Part shown: positions 1 to 13,560 of the stretch, in pieces | How the letters are laid out: each line of letters opens with the position of its first letter | Position numbering within the stretch: position 1 is the first letter of the stretch | Source of the DNA: Melanocharis versteri | Taxonomy: Eukaryota; Chordata; Aves; Passeriformes; Melanocharitidae | DNA: 64,000 bases | Reading direction: 5' to 3' | Assembly: GCA_013397845.1 (NCBI GenBank) | Contig: VZTG01002907.1 | Span: 62,001 to 126,000 of the forward strand | Notes under the pieces: model-generated | The model's database searches: none | Told to the model about the DNA's origin: nothing | Seen by the model: the letters and a program-made list of their open reading frames with translations, nothing else | Translations under genes and position numbers: made by a program

Positions 1-2166
1 CATCTAGCACTGAGTGAAAATTATAATGATGCAGTTATGTAGGTTGGGGGTTGCTTCTTTACCAGATAGAAGCTACCATGTATTACTTGTAATTATTGTG
101 TAATGATATAAATGCAGCCTGCTCTATCCTGGCACTACTAAATAAGCCAGATTAGGCCACTTTATTAAATGTTCCTATGTTGGGCAAAATGATCAGTTTA
201 AATACTCTGGGGTTTTATAACTTTGAGAATAAACCCTTTTCTAGTCTAAGGTCTGCAGAATAAAGAGCAAAATATTTGTGCACAAATGCTATCAAAGTTG
301 TTGAATGCATCCCCAAAAATAAATGGCATTCTGATGAAGCATACCACATCACTCATGAAGAGTACAGTCAGAGTCATAAAATTCTTAGGTGACCTGCACT
401 ATGAAATTAGTTAGGAAGATGTTTCTCATTACCCTGTTTAAAACTATATTTGTATACTAGTGTAATATATTGCTTCCTTCAAAGACCTTCAGGATACCTG
501 AATTGCTGGTGTTTTTTTCTACTGCAGTTGATACTTCTAGGTGTTTTACTCTGCAGAGGACATCCTCCATGATATAGTGTATGATTCCAAATAGCTGGAA
601 GAAATTTGTGTTGCTTTAGTTTGTGGGTCCTTCTAGGCTGTGCCACCTACCAGCATTTTAAAAAGGAAGTTATTATTCTGTTTACCCTGAAATTAGTGAA
701 ATCTGTAATTATGAGAATTTTGAAACCATTTTCTGGTTTCATTTGATGGAGAAACCTTTCCAAATTTTTGAGACAGATTACAGCTCTAACTCTTTCTAAT
801 GACAGAAGCAGCAAGCAGCAATCTTAAATCTGAGCCAACATGTCAACATTATAAGAAGCTGCAAATTGCACACAATATAAATCAGCATTGTAATCTGTGG
901 AGTGAATGCTGGTGGTCTTCAGAAAACAAGTTAGACACACTGTGCTGGCTGTCCTAATTGACATGTAGTAGAATGAACAGTACTCAGCATTGTACCTACA
1001 TAAGAGTGATGGATATGGTCTCCATAAATCCATATCTCTGTTGAGAAGTAGTCTACCAAACAATAATGTCTGTGAAGCCCTCACTCAGATGATATACTGT
1101 TCACATGTCCAGGTTCACTGGAAGAGTTCTTGGCTATTCATAAGTCTTTGAATAGATCTGTTCCTGGACTTAAATTAAATAAGAATTAAATCAGTCAGGC
1201 CTTTGCATGATGAAGAGTTTTTGTAAGTCTTAACTCCTGTAGGAAACATAAGATGTGATTCTCTAAAGACCCAAGCACTAGATTGTACATGAGAAAGCAT
1301 GCATTTCAGTAGAGGTGGGCTAACACACAATTTAGATGTAGGTGCAAACTTCCTCAAAGAAAGGAGAACTTGTGATCCTGTTCAGCATGTTTGTTTTATA
1401 AAGACCAGCTGCAAAACCTGGATCCTACTCCGATTTCTAGCATGTTCAGATATGGGGTGTTACTACTTTTGGGCCTGCATTATGTTCTGTGTGGTATATT
1501 TGTGATACAGCAGGACAGGTGAGATTTTATTTTGTATTTCTTTCCACTTGGATTGTGAATAGACCTCTCATCTTTGTGTTGCTGAAAGGTGTTTTTTGGG
1601 GTCTTTGTTGCTGTTGTTGTTTGTTTGCTTTGTTTTGTTTTGTTTTTTAGTTTTTGCTTTTCTGCCTTTCTTGAATAGTGAAAAACATTCGCAACTGTAA
1701 TTGCTTTCTGCATATCTGCAATACTTGTTGTATGTGCAAATCTAAAGTTAAAGACACTTCTTAAAATATTCTTAAGACAATAGAAAATACTGCAGTGACA
1801 AAAAAAATATGTGAGACTATCTGCTGAAAATAAAAAGTATCCTGAAGGCACTCTGACTTTTTTTCTGTATTTTCCATTTTTTTTCTGAAATTGGATCATT
1901 TTATTTTAAGTGGACTAGCCAGTCATATTTTTTATGAGTTTAGGAGTGTTATTTAATGCAAGTTGTTACTTAGAAAACAACAATCAGTTACTTGGAATGA
2001 GGCAAAGAAAAACTTGGAAGTAAAAATTTACCAGAAGGATACTGTGCAAACTATATCAAAAGCTTTGCTAAATTCTAATAAATCTACTAGTCAGCAAAAT
2101 GACTGACCTTGTTATATAAGGAAACTCAGTTAGTTAAACAGGACTTTGCCCTTGTAAATCCATCTG

Positions 2167-2585
2167 CAACCCTCACATTCCCAGTCTTACTTCATAGGAG
2201 AGGTGTTTCACCCTGCTAATTATTTTTGTGACCTGGATCTGCTCTAACAGCTCAGGTTCTGTCTCTTGCTGAGGACGCAGACCTGAACACAGCACTCCAG
2301 ATGGGGTCTCATGAGAGCATGGTAGAGGGAGAGAATCACCTCCCTTGACCTGGTGGCCACGCTTCCCTTTATGCAGCCCAGGATAAAATTGGCTTTCTGG
2401 ACTGCAAGTGCACATTGTCAGCATATATTTAATTTTTCATCCACCAGTATCCCCAAGCCTTTGTCTGTTCTTGGTCAGTTCATCTCCCAGTCTGTATTTA
2501 TACTGGAGTTTGCTGCCATGCAGGATCTTGAACTTGGGCTTGTTGAGCTTCATGAGTTGCACATGGGGCCATTGATGCTAAGTTT
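2167..2585 (-). repeat. CR1 LINE fragment
   Basis: On the - strand this is an internal piece of CR1 ORF2. The + strand shows the familiar antisense blocks: cactccagatggggtctca, agagaatcacctcccttgac, gtggccacgcttccctt, then tgcagcccaggata. It lacks the CR1 3' tail and its 5' part, and it carries many differences from the usual CR1 wording plus stops in the coding sense. It is therefore an old, doubly truncated copy. Confidence 0.85.
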
Positions 2586-5500
2586 AATAACATCACTTAC
2601 ATCAGAATTATTGATTGCCTAGTACCAAGGTTGTGAAAAACATTAGTTATGAAAAAAGTTGGCCTTCAGTGGCCGCAGATCAGTACGCATGTTTTTATTT
2701 GCCTTGCTGGTTTTCTGCATGTAGTGACTGAAGGCACTATTTTGCCTCCTGGTTGTTTATTTTTTGATGGCAGAAGAAAGAATATTCATATGATCTGTAA
2801 CTAAATTTGCCACGGAAATTTGGTTTGTGCATCCGTGCCGACTTTTCTTGTCTCAAAGTTAACTATTTATGTAACTCTTCTGGTATTTCACATTTCAGCA
2901 ACATAGAGGAGCTTGTAGGAGACAGTCTTCTAAACATAGAGAATGAAAGATTTCTACAGATGCATGGCAAAATATACCAGTGCATCTCAACAGCCCATGG
3001 TGGCAGGCAAGGTGCTTGTGAACAAAAGGATAGGGAAAAATCTTTTAAAATCTTTGCAACTTATAGTCAATTGAATGATTTAGACATGAGTTTAGCAGAC
3101 CCAACCAGGCAGTTTCAAAAAAGTGAACTTCTTAATGTCAATGCAGTCCTGATGCATCTTTCTTGTTCATAACAATTTGGTGTGCAGGGCCTTCCTTCTC
3201 ATTTCCTTTACAGGAAAAGGGGTATGCTGTAAGAGTAAAAGAGACTCACTTTTCCTCAGAGAAGCACAAACACAGAAATTGTATTGATGGTGACAGGGGG
3301 TCATAACACTGTGCCACATTTGGGAAAGAGGTGAGAGCAACACAGAGAAGGAAGGGAGGTGCAAGATGGTGATATCCCTGTGTGAGTAGCCTGGCTTCAT
3401 GCCACAGCCTGCCTAAGATCTCGTGGGAAAAGACAGACCCACGGCATATTTACCTCACAAGTACAGTGAAGAAACCAGAATCCATCCCAGAAAAGTGACT
3501 ATCAAGGGGTGTGAAAATAAAGTAGTGGGGATTATTCAACATTGCATCAACTTCCAAACCCTATAGTGAGCAGCTGCATCAAAATTCACGTGCACAAAAA
3601 TAACCCACCCATGGCTTGTAGTTGTTTGTTTATGTGAAGACTTGTTTCTTAAGGAAAGCATTTCAAACTCTGGTAACTGCTGAGAGTAGCAGGAGTTGAT
3701 GAGCTCCTCCTCTGGAAATCGCTTTCATAGTCTTTGGTAATTACAGATAAAGGCAACTTTGGCAGGGGGTTGCTATTCTTTCTGGCATGGATTTTTGCAA
3801 GGCTTCTAACTCTAGCTGAGCACAAATACACATCTACTTGAGACCTTTGAGGGGGGGACTTGAACTGAGTCCCTCTACAACCTGGAGCCTGGAGAAATAA
3901 ATACCGGGGGTTTGGGTTGTTTACATTAGGAGAAGGGCATATTTTAATATATTAAAAGTTGTTAGCCTCTTTCAGAAACTTTACTGGAAACAAGTGACTA
4001 AGTTTAAGGAGTGAAACATGATTCCCAACAGCTTGCTTTTCTTTCATATTCACATGATAATAATTCCCTGTCAAGCCAAACCCTCAGCTACCTTTTTTCA
4101 CTGAAAAATCCCTTGCAGTGTAGATAACAGAGAAAGCTAGAAGTACTGCTTACTTCTCCCACTCTTTCTGTGCTCTTCAAGATGAACTTGTCATTTTAGT
4201 TGACTTCCGAGTTTTCCTACTGGCTGTGTGTACTCCTTATTGGTAGGAGTTGTCATTTATATCCTGCAGAGATCAGAGAATAAATGATGACTGCATCTCA
4301 CAATATGGGCTCACTAATCTGCCATGGTCCTTCCTTGCATGTTAAGGGCTCAGTGCTGTGGAATTCTGCAAAGCGTCCATGCTGATATATGCATGCAAAT
4401 CCCACGAGTTTGAATCCCAAAGTAGTTACTTGTGCTTAAGAGAATCTGGAATACTGTCCTGAAGCAGGGTAGATCTGAAACACAAACTACTTTGCAAGTC
4501 TGTTGTGAAAATATATCATCTAAGGCTGAAAGCTGTTTACCTGCTTTTGGTTGATGGGTGATGACTGGGAAAGTAATGAGTTTAAACAACCAAACTCCAA
4601 AGTATGGTCTTGCTGAGGAAACAAGGGGAATTTTCCAAGAGTGTTTCCTAGTCTTCATGAATCATAAGAGCACTAGCTGCATCCAGAATTGCACATTTTA
4701 TCTGAACATCCCTGGCCATTAGCCAAAGGAAGAAAAATAGAAGAAAGAAATGGAATAGCTGTTTTATCATATGCCTAATGAAAGAACTTATTCTTTTCCC
4801 TAATGCAGAGAATAAGTGGTGCGTTTTTATTTCGAAACAGATAATATGAAGAAACATGAAAAGAAGAAGAAACTGAGAGGCAGCTGATAGGAAGCTAAAG
4901 TTTTCCTTGCTGTTCAGTTGTTCTAAGATTAATCAGTAATTGAAATCAATAATTGAAATTGTGCTAATAGCAAGTCTGTGTGAAGCAAAGTAATGTCTGA
5001 TGGGTTGTGTGGCACTTCTGAGAGACACATGGGGCAGGTATCAAGCTTGATGAGCAGCTATTCAATGTGGTAAATGAGGCCTGCACTAGGAATGTCTGCA
5101 TTCTGCATAATATACTTTTTTTATTTGCTATTTATCATTAGCAAAGGACCTTTATTGAACGCAATATAAAAAGGTTACCACGCTATTTTTCCAAGCTTGC
5201 CTGTATGCTTAGGAATGACTGGAATAGTGTGTGGGGGAGGGAGTGTTGCTTGGGTGTTTTGTTGTTGTTATTGGGTCTTTTACTTGGTTTTTTTTTAGTT
5301 CATAGTCCATTATGAATATAATTTTTTTATTATTTTACTGTCAAAACCATTTTTTTCTACTGCTAGATACTCTATGCCCTTTTTCCACTTCTGTGCATGC
5401 TTGTAAAGATCAAAATTTACTGGAATTAAGTATATAATACTACAAAATCGTTGAATTGGTGATAGTGATTAGTGATATTTCTGTTATGCTTTTAATAGCA

Positions 5501-6295
5501 TTTTTATATGCCAAATGCTGCACAACAGAATGCGTTATCTTTCCACTTAGATTTATTCTGAAAATGTGATGAGGTTTATTTACTTGTTTGTCTCCTCTTG
5601 CAATCATTTAGACAGCAGTGGTACGTAAATGACTACCAGGTGAATTTCACAATTAAGTCTTGTGGATAGTTAAGACAGAGAGGATGACTTCAATAACCTA
5701 AAGGAAACTTGTTCCATTTATTTTAGAGTTAACTCAGTGTGGGAAAAGTTTCTCTGCTTTAAAAAAAGTGAAAAAATCAATGCAGATGCTGCTGTCCTTT
5801 CCCTTGGATAGTTCAAAATGGTTTGGTTTTAAATGCTTGGCAGGCATTTATTCCTGAAGGAATGTGTGTTTGTTAAGTCCTGGCCAAAAAGAAAAATTGT
5901 GAAATTAAGAAATTAAAAATGTTAGGCATTCTGTTCTTTTGAAGGATGCATTTTAAAAGCCAAACCCTTCATTCTGATTTGCACTGAGGACCTCCGCAGA
6001 GTATACAGTCTGAACTCATAAAATACGTGAAACTTCACCTAAGGTCAAATACTCAGGGTACATGTTGCTGAGTGCTGAAAAGGTATCTGGCTGTTCACTT
6101 TTCTTTTGGGAGCCCTGCCAGCATCAGGGTATGGGTCTGCTGTGGGAGGAGAGCCATGGAAAGGACACGTCGGGGTGTGTGCTCTCCCTGACCTCACTGG
6201 GCCCAGCTGCTCTTTGAATGCCATTTCCCACCGATGAATTGAGGGGAAGATTTATGCTCTCCTTCTCCCCTCATATCTAACTGGGAAAAATCCAT

Positions 6296-6553
6296 GTCAC
6301 GCTAGCCTGAAAGAGGGTAAATCTAAACTGAAAGACAGTAGGTTCAAGTTAAATATTATGAAGAAATTTTTTGCTGTGAGAGTGGTGAGGCACTGAAACA
6401 AGTTGTCAGAAGCTTTGGAGGTCTCATCCCCAAAAGTATTCAAGGCCAGGTTGAATGGGGCTCTGAGCAATCTGGTCTTGTGCAAGGTGTCCCTGTTAAT
6501 GGCAGCAGGATTGGAAGTAGATGTTCTTTTCCAGCCCAAACTATTCTATGAGT
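6296..6553 (+). repeat. CR1 LINE 3' fragment
   Basis: Reads like the 3' end of CR1 ORF2 and its short UTR: aaactgaaagacagtaggtt, then gaggcactgaaacaag, cccaaaagtattcaagg and attctatgag at the end. It is diverged, 5'-truncated and non-coding. Confidence 0.75.
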
Positions 6554-7008
6554 TCATGCTGCTGCAGGCATAGTTCCTTCATCCCAGCACCCAGTTGTTC
6601 CCCAGAATACAAAGCCTGCCTGCTCAGACTGTGTCAGTGCTAGAGTGTGTGCACAGGTAGACACACAGCTATGCCCTTGTGAAATCATTATAAATTGCTT
6701 GGAGACACGAGACATTTTTAATGTCATTCAGATGTTGTTTTCCAGCTAAGTTCTGTATTCTCACTTCTAATCTCATTTACAAGCTGATGCTGTCTTCTAG
6801 AAAGTAATTTTTAAAGCAAAGGTAGGAAACTAAGGAATTCCTACCTCAATAGGAACAGATAACCCTTTACTTCAGGGAAGAGGGTTGGTGGGGGAGTAGG
6901 TGATTAAAGATACATATGGGAAAGTTAATGACACAGTAAACATTATGTGTCGGCTTTTTATATTCAGCTATTAATGGTTTTGGGTTTGTTTTTAATTTTT
7001 GGACACAG

Positions 7009-7054
7009 GACCTGTGAAGGGCGAAACATCCGGTACAGGACATGCAGCAATGTG
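7009..7054 (+). CDS. ADAMTSL1: ADAMTSL1 exon: C-terminal part of TSR1
   Basis: A 46-nt exon. The first base completes a codon begun in an upstream exon, followed by 15 full codons reading TCEGRNIRYRTCSNV. The acceptor is a T-rich tract ending in ggacacag and the donor is gtaagt, a strong consensus. This is the end of the first thrombospondin type-1 repeat. Its two cysteines belong to the conserved six-cysteine TSR pattern. The tryptophan-rich start of TSR1 and the CSxxCG motif must lie on an upstream exon not in the window. The exon ends in phase 0, matching the next exon at 17252. It is far too short to be found by ORF length; the call depends on the splice borders and the family sequence. 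Confidence 0.9.
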
Positions 7055-7460
7055 GTAAGTGAAGTATAGCTTCGATGCGATACAAATCATTACATGTGAT
7101 AATCACGTCCATATTACAGCAAACAGTTTGGTAAAGTGATAGTGATAATATCGTAGCTATCTAAACTACTTTCATACCACAGGACCACAGAACCACAGGC
7201 AAGCCTTTGTCAGTTTCTTGAAAAGTAAAGAGATTACGGCATAGCCTAATGCTAAAACTGTCCAGAAGGGATTGCAGTCACAGCCACCATAAACAGAGAG
7301 TCAATGAAACTTCAGAGCTGCTCTTTACAACCTCCCTGGCAGAATCAAGACATCTTGTGTTCCCAGCAGCACTTTGATAACCAGCTGGTTCACATTGGGT
7401 AGTCTGTCAGGCTGGAGGATTAAACTGTTAAGAATTGAAGACAAGTTAGTGGAAGATATG

Positions 7461-7480
7461 TGATTCTATGATTCTATATA
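7461..7480 (+). repeat. CR1 tail remnant
   Basis: Two copies of the octamer-type CR1 tail, tgattctatgattctata. Upstream sequence (about 7400-7460) is too diverged to assign. Confidence 0.5.
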
Positions 7481-8025
7481 TTTCTGTTCACTTGTGCCCT
7501 CACAGCATTTTAATTCTGTTGTGTGTCGTAGAAAAGCAGTTTTACACAGCCTGTACCAGTGCTTTGGCATTTCCAAAGGCTCTTGCTGGTTGTTTTTTTT
7601 TTGTATGTGGCAAATACAGTTTTCAATACAATAAAGTAAGAAACTTCAACTTCTGTCTCAACAAAGTGAAAGTGTGTTTTCACTGGTGAAAATTGAAATA
7701 GAGGCTTTCATATGGAAAGTTTTATTGGGTGCCAAGAATAGTAAAGGCTCTCAAGTTACATGGAGAAATGTCAGTTTTACCAGTAAAGATGGAAAATGAA
7801 ATCAAACGTACACTGGGCCAAGCTTTCTCATGCCTGATAGGGACGTATTCAGCCTTTCAATACATGCTTTGTTTAAAAAGTTTAAAAGTTTAACTTTAAA
7901 AAGAGGGATATGTTTGCTCATATTTAGCTTATCTTTTCTTCAATAGACCACAGTTCATAATGAAAGAAACTGCTTCTATCTGAGTTGTAGTCTCCAATGC
8001 AGTAAGATTTCTCTCTGTTCTTTAG

Positions 8026-8090
8026 GAGTTGGGCTTTGATAATCCCTGTGAGACCCTTCCAACTCCGAATATTCTGTAATTCTGTGATTC
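8026..8090 (+). repeat. CR1 3' end remnant
   Basis: Matches the CR1 terminal block: gagacccttccaactccgaa, then attctgtaattctgtgattc. Only the last 65 bp or so survive. Confidence 0.7.
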
Positions 8091-11000
8091 CTCTGAAATT
8101 TGTTCTGATTGTATCGTTTGGGTTCCTGAAATGTCTCATCCATCTAGCCTTCACCTTCCCTTGCTGACAGCAACTGGTGTAGTTAATAAATAGATTTGCT
8201 GGCGGATTAGCAGTCCAGTTTTCCTCTGAGGAAGTTAGGCTACACCATATCTGTGTAAGGAATGGGAAGTTTGATTTGTGCTAGTCAAGTTGCAGGCCAT
8301 AGCTCTGCTATATGACACAAAAAGGAAAAAAAATAAAAAGAAACAAAGAGATGCTGTTAAAGGCTAATTGGACTACAATTAAACCCATTTGTTTTGTTTT
8401 GGTTGCATATTGCATGCACATTGTGACAGTCGCTTTCTGTGTCTCATCTGCCCTTGCGTATGTTAAGAGCAGTGAGACAGAGTAGCATCCTGCTCTGCTG
8501 CCATTAGGTGTTCCTGGATCACCCTAATGAAAATCTGGAGCTTTAGCTGGGTTGAAACCGTTATTTTAAAATCACTGAGTTTCCAAGAAAATGAGTATTT
8601 CTTTAGATGTTATTTTTAGCTTAGGTTCTGCTTTGCAAATGTGCACCTGAACAGTTTTCCTTCAAAATAAAACCTTGCATAGTTTTGTCAGGCAATTCCT
8701 TTACATGCCTTATGTTTGGCAATACTGGCTCCAGAATTTCCAGCCCAGCAGTAAGGCATACAGCTGCAGAACTGACTTAATTCTTTCATACCAAATAATC
8801 AAAAATGAAGCTTTCAAGCTTTCAGCTTTACTATGCTGAAATCAGTGACAGTTTTTCCACTGAAATATGAAGACCCAGGACTGCATTGATGATTTCAAAC
8901 CATTTTTGGGGGGACCATAAAGAATGGCTTGTGCAGTGTAAATCTAAAGCTGTTTGGGAACCCCAGACTTGCATATCTGTTCTAAAATCCATTCTGTTAC
9001 TGAATTGTGCAGCTGTAACACTGAAATACTCTTTGCCTCTTTCAGAATAGTAAAAAAAAATACTAAATCATGTACTTTGTCATTAATGAAGTCTACTCTT
9101 TTGTCTCCATAATCCAAGGCTGCATACACACAAATTGGATCTTGAAAACAACTAATTAAGCCCATAGCGTGTTGTGAAATTCTGCACTAGAAAAGGTCCA
9201 CAATATTGTGTGTATTTTTGTTAACTCAGATTTTGCCTTTAAAGGTTTCATCTGCAAAGACACTGAAAATCTGGAGGATGGGAATTCCAGGCTCATGAGA
9301 CCTGCGTGTTCATCTGTGACATGACAGTCTTTGCTTTGAAGGCAAAAAAGATCAAATCCCCCCATTCCAAGCTTTCATTACCATTATCTTGTGCATAGCT
9401 TGAGGAATGATGTTCATAAAATAACCAGTGTTTTTGTTTTTTGCAAGCTGTCTTTCTGTGAATTGACGTGTTTTTTTAATGACCGTCCTCTTTCAGGAAA
9501 GGATGGGTAGTCACATATACTAAAAGAAAATTATTTGAAATGTGAAATTGGAGAATTGGAAGAGTACTTTTGGAGTCTGGCAATGAACACGTTTTATAGG
9601 CACTATCATTTGCAAGATTTTGCTACAGCTGGTTTTAATTCATCCTGAAATTAAATTACAGAAGGGGAAAAACATGAGATAAAGAAAAAGAGAGGCAAGG
9701 GGATAGAGTGGTGCGCCTGTTTTTCCAGTGATCTGTATTAATTATTCCAGAGGTGCTGAATAATTTTGCATAATAAAGACTGTAGGAAAGACTGATGCTG
9801 CTGTCTAGAAAGCTTCTGAACAGTCCTTAGAAGAATAAATCCAGTCCAGTATGTTTGCCACTTGCATTGCCTGTTGTTGATCAGAAACTGGAAAGATTAT
9901 GGGTATGAAGCCACATGTGTAAATAGTAAAAGAAGGAATGAGAGAATCTGAAGATGATTTAGGGTTGAATTGCATCTGCTTTTTTTCTTCTTACTATTCA
10001 CATTGACTTCAAGCATGTTTCCAGCGATTTTAGAATATAATCATGGGAGGAAGAGAGGGAGTAATTTGTTTATCTTCGGAAAATCAGTCTGAATGCAGTG
10101 AAAGCAGGTTTTTGCAACTATCTGGGTTGTTATACTGAACATCATGCAAAATAAACAAATATAATTCCAAACTCTGAGTAGGATTTTTTACTTATTCTTT
10201 TTCTTTTTTTTCTTTCCCCCAAACTAGCACGCTCTTTTTTCCTTCTTCTACATGCATTCTTAGTTGCCAGGTGCTTTCCAGCTTTTGTACCTGGCTGTCA
10301 TGCCACCTCATATGCCCTTTCTCTTTTTCAGTCCTGCTTCCACTCTGCTGTCTTCTGCTTTCTCTTCCCTTCATTTACATGAAAACCTCTCTGAAGGTTT
10401 TTTGTTGGAATATGTACTGTCTTATGCCTTTCTTCTCAATTATCAAACTCCTTCTTGTGACTGAAAACAATTTTATTTTCCCTGATATTTCTCCTTTCGT
10501 TGCACAGCTTTCTGAATCAGAAAAAAAAAGAGAGAGAAAAATAAAAAAAGATTAGTCTGACGCTGAAGCTGCACAACATTACTAGCTCTTTCAACAAGGT
10601 TTTCGTTAAGCCCAAGATAAAATTTGTAGATTGTAGATCCCATTAATCAGACAACTAAAGCTTGTAAACACCACCTGCAACTCTTTTTATATATACCTCA
10701 CTTTCTTCACTTGGCTGAAGTACCAGCTGTAATGTCATCCCCCATTTTTTGGCTTGCATTCAGACAAGCTACTTCCATCCCTGTTTCTTATCAGCTTGTG
10801 CTGCATTTTGTATACACCAGCACCGATGTTCATCTTACTTTCTACAAAATAACACTATCTTCTTTCCATGCTCTAAACCCCAGCCTGGAAAGTGTCAAAC
10901 CTAAGCTTCCATATAAGTACATAATTCTCAGAAGCATTCTCTTATGTGTATGAGAAGTATCATCACCAAGTAGATATTTTCAGACCTACAAGAACGATTA

Positions 11001-13059
11001 GCAGGGCTTAATTTTTCTACACGGTGGTGATTAGAAATGCCATTTTGCAATCAAACCTTCCAGTATACATTTTGCAGTAAAATATAAAAAAAATTTTAAA
11101 ATTATAGGCACTACACATATCTCCTTTCTAACACACAATTTATTTAATGTCAATCTACTTTTTAAGTGGAAATTCTTCCAAACTCAGATCATTTATTGTG
11201 ACTACAGTGTGTTCTTCAAACTGCTGGATTTTAATAACTACCATCTTATTTCTGATTGGGTGTGTTTTAAAACCTCAGTGTGTCATCTAGAAATTATTTC
11301 TTCATACTTTGAAACAAGTGCTTTTAGCATCTAGCAAATGACAGAAGCCTGTACTTCTGGATTTGCAATCTTCTCAGCAAGCAGAACTCTGAATCTGTGA
11401 CAATTAAAAAAATAGAACAAAAAACCTCACATTGTGTCCAGTTAATGTAAGTGTATAAAGAAACTCTGTAGACCAAATAACCTGAATTGCTTCCCTTACA
11501 GTAATATTTCATGACTTCTCAGGACTCTTGGTAAATCAGAGTTTTAAATGCAGTGGTTCTGACTTTTTTTTTTTTATTTGAACAGCTCATTTTTATCTGA
11601 TAATATGGCACCCTCAATGCCTTTAGAAAAGTATGCTTTAATATTATGTACTTATATTAGTTTTTGACTGAAGTTCTTGGAAGTTTTCATGCTGAAATTA
11701 AACTTACTGTATCTAATTTAAACACTTACTTTACTATTTAAAAGGGGTGGACAAAAAAAAAAATAAATTAAAACTACATGGAAGGCTGCATACTGAACTA
11801 TTTGCCAAAATGGGAACATACTTCCAAAACAAAGGCATTTTTATGGAAAAATTATATTATAAATATTTATAATGACAAATATTAATGGAGTTTTGCATTT
11901 ATAGTTCACTGACAATTTTAGCTCTCATGTCCACTCCATATTTATTTAACACAGAGAACATTTGCTGATATTTCCCCATTTTCTTTGTTCCTATTATTTT
12001 TCTCAAGCTTCTCTGTCAAATATTCCAATGTCCTGGGGTTCTTAGAGAAAGCTTTAGTATGAGCCCCTCTCAATCTAAGCAACTAAGTATGATCCTGAGT
12101 TATTTCTAAGTTCATGGGAGTAGACTATTGAAAAATCTATCTGCAAGAAACGTAATTCAAGTAGGGCACTCAGCAAGGCTTCAAGACTGAGTGGAGTTTC
12201 TGTTAAATCTTTAGATGTCCTAAGCCTCTGTGTTTTTATGTAAAGTTCTCATTTGTTCTTAGACAAGCCTCTACTTGAGGACTTCAGGTTTTCTTTCTCA
12301 GTAGGGAAATTGGTGCAGCTGAAACATCATGAGTGCTTCATGGAACTGGTTCAATAAGCTGTTCTGTCAGATGCTGCACAGAGTAGTCCAGTTGTTAAGT
12401 CATTTTTTGCACAGAGGAAAAGCTCCAGGTATAGTAAATCATTCTTGGCCTCTGCAAATATACAAGCACATATATTGTAAACTGTTTTAAAGTTCCTCAA
12501 ATGTTTCCACCTATCGCAGCTTAGATAGGATCTTCTACATTTCACCCACTAAGTAAACTTTAAAAAGGCTGACCCTCTTTTGTCCCATGAAATCTGATCT
12601 ACCTATCACTATCAAGGGACATCTGGGATTCATCTTATCTTTTCCACTGGATTGGTGATTAATAGAAATTGTTTTGAATGGGATTCAAACATGGCAAAAC
12701 TCCATGGACCTTATGAATTACAATAGGGTAAAATAGGAGGTCAAGTTAAAAAATAAAAAAGAAAATGGATCTGAGGAAGAAAATGAAGCCATAATAATAT
12801 GGACCTCATTACATGCCTAAAAAGTGAGGATGAAACTCCTGTGTATATTTTTAAATGGGTTTCACAGATCAAAGGGCTTTCTAATCACCTTTAAAATTAC
12901 ATATATTTTCATTGCAGTAGAGGAAATCTTGACCTGATAGAATGAAAAGAGATAATAGGTATCCAGCACAGGCTCAGTGTTTCAGCAATATCTCATGAGC
13001 CTTCGTGAGCTAAAGGCGATAAAAAACCCACCTAGGACTCCCAGAGTTAAAGGAGGAAC

Positions 13060-13560
13060 AGTTGTTTCCTATTCACTGGAATTTTTTTGTCCCTGAAAAG
13101 TCTTAATGAATAGGAAGTTTGAAGATAAATGGACTCAGATGAAACTTTCAAGTTTATTAGTTCTTTCTGATTCTTCAAGGAGTGCAATGGCAGCAGTTCC
13201 TCATATCTGCAGGGGCCCATAGATAATTTCCAAAAGAAAACAAAACTGGTACAACTTGGCTATAGTACCAAAATTGGAATAACCTGAAGCAGGACTGTAG
13301 TAGTTTTGTGGCCAGATACCGAGGCTGCCACATGCTCCAAGCCAAACACGGCAATGCAGATGGGGTTAACAAAATTCGTCACAGAACTACATAGCCCATG
13401 CAGAGGTGCCCTACCTCGCGTTCACTACTACCCTGACATGGCCCATGACTTCTGGCTGTCTCAGAGTGTCTGTCAATCTGTTGTGCAGGTAGACAGTACT
13501 GTTACACAGCTCTCAGCATCAGACCCTTAGCTGGAGGAACACATAACTTCACTCAGGCCA
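13060..13560 (-). mobile_element. Doubtful LTR-like stretch
   Basis: On the - strand an AATAAA (13158-13153) lies in agaactaataaacttgaaag, about 95 bp before a possible TG-type boundary near 13061. The neighbouring 400 bp are GC-richer than the intron around them. This resembles R/U5 of an avian LTR, but I see neither a clear TATA box nor a target duplication, so it may be plain intron. Confidence 0.25.

Larger units (their letters stand above)
1..7008 (+). other. ADAMTSL1: ADAMTSL1 upstream intron, 3' part
   Basis: Sequence before the first visible exon, ending at an AG acceptor. The exons that should precede it (signal peptide, start of TSR1 with its tryptophans and CSxTCG motif) are not found here, so this is taken as the tail of a large upstream intron. 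It contains two CR1 fragments (2167-2585 on the - strand, 6296-6553 on the + strand). A 121-codon open frame at 2807-3172 has no family signature and is not called. Confidence 0.75.

Noticed and set aside
2807..3172. 121-codon + strand open frame
   Set aside because: Longest frame not inside a repeat, but no domain, family motif, splice or Kozak evidence. It lies in intron and is compatible with chance.
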